DNA of 64,000 nucleotides, from contig CANMBU010000001.1 of NCBI GenBank assembly GCA_947496175.1, positions 1-64,000 of the forward strand. Direction: 5' to 3'. Under the pieces are notes generated by a model, which worked only from the letters and a program-made list of their open reading frames with translations, was not told the origin of the DNA and did no database searches. This document shows positions 61,311-64,000 of this stretch, piece after piece. Made by a program: the position numbers and the translations under genes. This stretch comes from an uncultured Roseovarius sp. GTDB lineage: Bacteria; Pseudomonadota; Alphaproteobacteria; Rhodobacterales; Rhodobacteraceae. Numbering within the stretch: position 1 is the first letter of the stretch; each line of letters begins with the position of its first letter.

Positions 61311-62180
61311 GCCAAGCGCCAGCGGCTCCATCAACCCGGCCAAAAGGATCAGCGGCAGGCCCACCATCTCGCGCCAGCCAAAAGGCTCGCCCGCCCAGAT
61401 CGCCGCCGAGACAGCCGCCACAACAATCTCTGCCATAAAGAGCAGCCCCACCAGCCCCGGATTGAGCTTGGACGGCGCATAAATCGAGGCATAGCCCCCT
61501 GGAATAATGAGCAAAAGCGCCACCGGCAGGAACCATATGAGCACGCCACCCACAGCCGCCCCCTGCGGCAGCGTCGCCGTGCCCTGCGAGGTGGACACCA
61601 GCGCCACGACCACGGAAACCAGTGCCGCAACAAGAAAGAAATTCGTCGCCTGCGTCGCGATGCGCACCCGCTTTTCTGTGAGGATCAAGGTGCATCCCAG
61701 CGCCCAGAACACGCCCGAGATCAACCCAAACCAGTCCCCCCAGACGCGCGGCAGGGGCAATCCGGCCTCATCCGAGAACACAACCATCATACCCGCCACG
61801 CCCAGCGCAATGGCCGCCCAGCGATACCATGTCATCCGGTCGCCCAAAAACGCCCAGCCCAGCAGGAAGCCCCAGATCGGCATGAGATAAAACAGCAAAA
61901 CTGCGCGCACCACATCGGTGTAAAGCAGGGCGGCGGCATAAAGCGCATAGGCGCACCCCCCCAGAATGCCGCCCAAAAGCGCCCAGCCAAGCCGGTAGTC
62001 ATCCCGCAAGATCCAAACTAGCGGCAGACAGATGAGCGCAGGGATACCCGTGAAAAACGCCATCGCCCAGGGCGCGTCAAACCCGCCCTCTTCGACCAGC
62101 CGCAAAGGCAGCCAGAAGATGCCCCAGCACATCCCCGCAAAGAGGCCAGCCCACACAGCCAGTCGGTTGCCGTCCGTCAT
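61287..62180 (-). CDS. EamA/DMT-family transporter
   Basis: A 297-aa, ten-helix drug/metabolite transporter with two EamA repeats (about 10-145 and 160-290). Substrate unknown; the family exports amino acids and other metabolites. Same strand as the downstream-mapped GcvT-like gene, 18 bp apart, so probably one operon (Rieske, GcvT-like, EamA). Confidence 0.86.
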   Translation of the reverse strand: MTDGNRLAVWAGLFAGMCWGIFWLPLRLVEEGGFDAPWAMAFFTGIPALICLPLVWILRDDYRLGWALLGGILGGCAYALYAAALLYTDVVRAVLLFYLMPIWGFLLGWAFLGDRMTWYRWAAIALGVAGMMVVFSDEAGLPLPRVWGDWFGLISGVFWALGCTLILTEKRVRIATQATNFFLVAALVSVVVALVSTSQGTATLPQGAAVGGVLIWFLPVALLLIIPGGYASIYAPSKLNPGLVGLLFMAEIVVAAVSAAIWAGEPFGWREMVGLPLILLAGLMEPLALGLRARNLA

Positions 62181-62198
62181 GTAACGCTTTCGCAGATG

Positions 62199-63383
62199 TT
62201 AGGGGCGCTCCGGAATATCCACCAGTTTGCCACGCGGAATTTCACAAGCCTTATCATAAAGCGGCGTTTCCGCCAGCATCGCAGGATAAAGCTGACCATC
62301 ATTGCCCTCGATTATAACCTCGGTGCCGGGTCCGGCTTCGGGGCTATCCATCAACACATAGCCAATCCCGTTTTGAAGATAGGGCGAGAAGGCCCCGGCG
62401 GTCACGCGCCCGGCCACCGCCCCGTTCCACTCCACGCGCCCATGAATGCGTGGTGTCGCCTCTGGGCAGAGGATGCCGTGCAGGCGTTGGCGTTTGTCGG
62501 CTTTTTCTAGTGCCGCTTTTCCGATGAAATCATCCTTGTCCATCGCCACGAAACCACCCAACCCCACATCGTAAGGCGTTGTTGTTTCGTCGAAATCCGA
62601 ATTGGCGTTGAGAATTCCGGCCTCCAGCCGCCGTATGTTCATGGAATCCAGCCCAAACATGCGCATCCCATGCGGCGCGCCCGCCTTTTCCAGATGCGCC
62701 CAGAGCGCGGGCGCATCATGATGCGGCTCGGTGTAGAACTCCCAGCCCAGCTCATTGGTGTATCCCGTGCGCGTGATCAGCACCCGCTGACCACCGAAAT
62801 CGACCCAGGCACTGCCGAAATACCCAAAGGGCGATGGAATGCCGTCTTTGGCCGCCGCTTCGAGGATCTCCATAGAGGTCGGGCCCTGAATTTGGCTCAC
62901 GTTGATATATGTGCCGATGATCTGCACATCCATACCCCTGGCATGCGCGCGCGCCCAGTTGATGAAATCGCCATCGGCCTGCACGTACCAATACCGGTTT
63001 TCCTCTAGCCGGGCAAAAACCCCATCCACAAGCAGCCCGCCATTGTCAAAACACGCGATCCCATAGCCGCACCGCCCCACCTTGACCTTGGCCACATTAT
63101 TCACAAAAAGCAGGTCCATCAGTTTGGTCGCGTCGGGGCCGACAATCTCAATGGGCCATTCCCCGGTGTGCAGGCATGCGGCCTTGGTCCGCAGCAGCCA
63201 ATAGCCCTCATCGGTGTCCAGATCATCCATGTAAACGCACATGAACCGGCGGTTATAGACTGTGTAATGCGGGCCGTGTTTGGCCTCGAGATCGTGATAT
63301 ACATGCCGGTGCATATTAAAATCCCACCCCGACCCGGGGCGGGACGTGATCAGATCACGGGTTTTGCCATCGCTCGACATCAT
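62199..63383 (-). CDS. GcvT-like aminomethyltransferase family protein
   Basis: A 394-aa protein of the folate-dependent aminomethyltransferase (GcvT) fold: N-terminal folate-binding domain (LLVDGVFARLEENRYWYVQADGD) and C-terminal GcvT_C domain (about 290-385). The RLEAGILNANSDFDE motif is typical. Such enzymes move a methyl or methylene group to tetrahydrofolate in demethylation of dimethylglycine, sarcosine or DMSP. Its ATG overlaps the Rieske oxygenase stop, so the two work on one pathway, plausibly demethylation of a betaine. Confidence 0.83.
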   Translation of the reverse strand: MMSSDGKTRDLITSRPGSGWDFNMHRHVYHDLEAKHGPHYTVYNRRFMCVYMDDLDTDEGYWLLRTKAACLHTGEWPIEIVGPDATKLMDLLFVNNVAKVKVGRCGYGIACFDNGGLLVDGVFARLEENRYWYVQADGDFINWARAHARGMDVQIIGTYINVSQIQGPTSMEILEAAAKDGIPSPFGYFGSAWVDFGGQRVLITRTGYTNELGWEFYTEPHHDAPALWAHLEKAGAPHGMRMFGLDSMNIRRLEAGILNANSDFDETTTPYDVGLGGFVAMDKDDFIGKAALEKADKRQRLHGILCPEATPRIHGRVEWNGAVAGRVTAGAFSPYLQNGIGYVLMDSPEAGPGTEVIIEGNDGQLYPAMLAETPLYDKACEIPRGKLVDIPERP

Positions 63384-64000
63384 GTGCCTGTCTCCGGATC
63401 CAGATTGGCGCCCAGCGCTTCGGCCACCAGATTTTGAAAATGATGCACCGCATGTTCACTCAACTCGGTTTTGCCTGCATCCACGACGAACCGGCCCTGA
63501 TTGTATCCGCTTGATTTCAAACCTTTTTGCACGCTTTCACAGAGACCAATATCCTCTGGTTGCAGCACGTCGATCTGATAATTGATCGCATCGCGCAGCT
63601 GATCGGTGACTTTGCCATCCTTCACAAACCAGTCCTGAAACTCGACGCAGCGCTCTGGCGCGGTCGGGTTCATCTGCAGCACCGACAGGTTGGCCTCTCC
63701 AGGATAGGCCCAGATGGTGAAATTCGGCCAGACATACCATCCTGCATAGCCGAAATCGACGTCACCGGGCTGGAATGAAAAGGCGCGGTTGCTCAGCGAT
63801 TTGGGGTTCCCCGCGCATTGGCTGGAGTAATATTTCGACGTGACCGTGCGGTAGCTGTCCATGTCCACCAAGTCGACGAAGTCCTTATGCGCCGGGTGGC
63901 AGTGGTAGCATTCCAGGAAATTGTCCACGAGCACCTTCCAGTTCGCCTCGACCTCATAGCTATCGCGCTGCGCAAACTGCAGATCATCCACTGACGGGAC
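63380..64000 (-). CDS. Rieske non-heme iron oxygenase, catalytic C-terminal part (cut by window end)
   Basis: The 207 visible codons run open to the window edge. They contain the catalytic-domain motif NWKVLVDNFLECYHCHPAHK, whose histidines bind the mononuclear iron, with a likely third ligand in LQPEDIGLCESVQKG. The Rieske domain itself lies outside. Similar proteins demethylate glycine betaine, stachydrine or carnitine (GbcA/CntA type). The pairing with a GcvT-like protein fits an N-demethylase. Confidence 0.85.
   Translation of the reverse strand, partial: VPSVDDLQFAQRDSYEVEANWKVLVDNFLECYHCHPAHKDFVDLVDMDSYRTVTSKYYSSQCAGNPKSLSNRAFSFQPGDVDFGYAGWYVWPNFTIWAYPGEANLSVLQMNPTAPERCVEFQDWFVKDGKVTDQLRDAINYQIDVLQPEDIGLCESVQKGLKSSGYNQGRFVVDAGKTELSEHAVHHFQNLVAEALGANLDPETGT

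Overview
The window is a complete photosynthesis gene cluster (PGC, about 6.5-55.4 kb) of an alphaproteobacterium, flanked by one-carbon and quaternary-ammonium metabolism genes. Gene content and protein style point to Rhodobacterales, most likely an aerobic anoxygenic phototroph of the Roseobacter group. The reaction centre is type II (pufL, pufM, puhA) with an LH1 antenna (pufB, pufA) and a tetraheme PufC. Carotenoid genes run to crtA (spheroidenone branch). The Mg-protoporphyrin cyclase is the O2-dependent AcsF, and no bchE, pufX or pucBA (LH2) is seen here. The genus cannot be fixed from this sequence alone.

Left flank (1-6.4 kb, all minus): the first codons of a formyl-CoA:oxalate CoA-transferase (frc) overlap a GntR/FCD regulator that has a perfect 16-bp operator upstream. 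Next come a two-subunit NAD-dependent formate dehydrogenase and a LysR regulator with a T-N11-A type site before the dehydrogenase. Together they suggest oxalate/formate oxidation to CO2 and NADH.

PGC block 1 (6.5-13.6 kb, minus): bchG, a PucC-family MFS gene, bchP and idi are translationally coupled, followed by bchJ behind an exact FNR box. The regulators ppsR and ppaA lie upstream. Block 2 (13.9-29.9 kb, plus): bchFNBHLM, lhaA, puhABC, a 98-aa conserved-context gene, acsF, puhE, hemA, then cycA with its own terminator. A BCCT transporter follows on the minus strand.

Block 3 (45.2 down to 32.0 kb, minus) is a crt-bch-puf superoperon: crtE, crtF, bchC, bchX, a 47-codon ORF, bchY, bchZ, pufQ, pufB, pufA, pufL, pufM, pufC, dxs. 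Block 4: crtD and crtC (plus) diverge from crtE; crtI, crtB, tspO (minus) diverge from crtA, bchI, bchD, bchO (plus). Eight exact TGT-N12-ACA palindromes (PpsR/CrtJ boxes) sit at bchG, ppaA/bchF, bchC, crtE/crtD and crtI/crtA, so the repressor encoded here probably controls nearly all pigment promoters.

Right flank (55.4-64 kb): an SDR dehydrogenase and a metallo-beta-lactamase-fold hydrolase (minus) diverge from an ABC importer of the glycine-betaine/choline type (binding protein, ATPase, double-length permease). These are followed by a DMT exporter, a GcvT-like aminomethyltransferase and a Rieske oxygenase cut by the window end, an apparent uptake and N-demethylation module.

The features that known families do not explain are: the 47-codon ORF wedged between bchX and bchY; a crtA that seems to start at ATC behind a structured leader; a crtC with no normal start codon near its conserved N-terminus; an FNR box before bchJ; and a two-module palindromic repeat present twice. 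No rRNA, tRNA, CRISPR array, insertion sequence or integrase was recognised.
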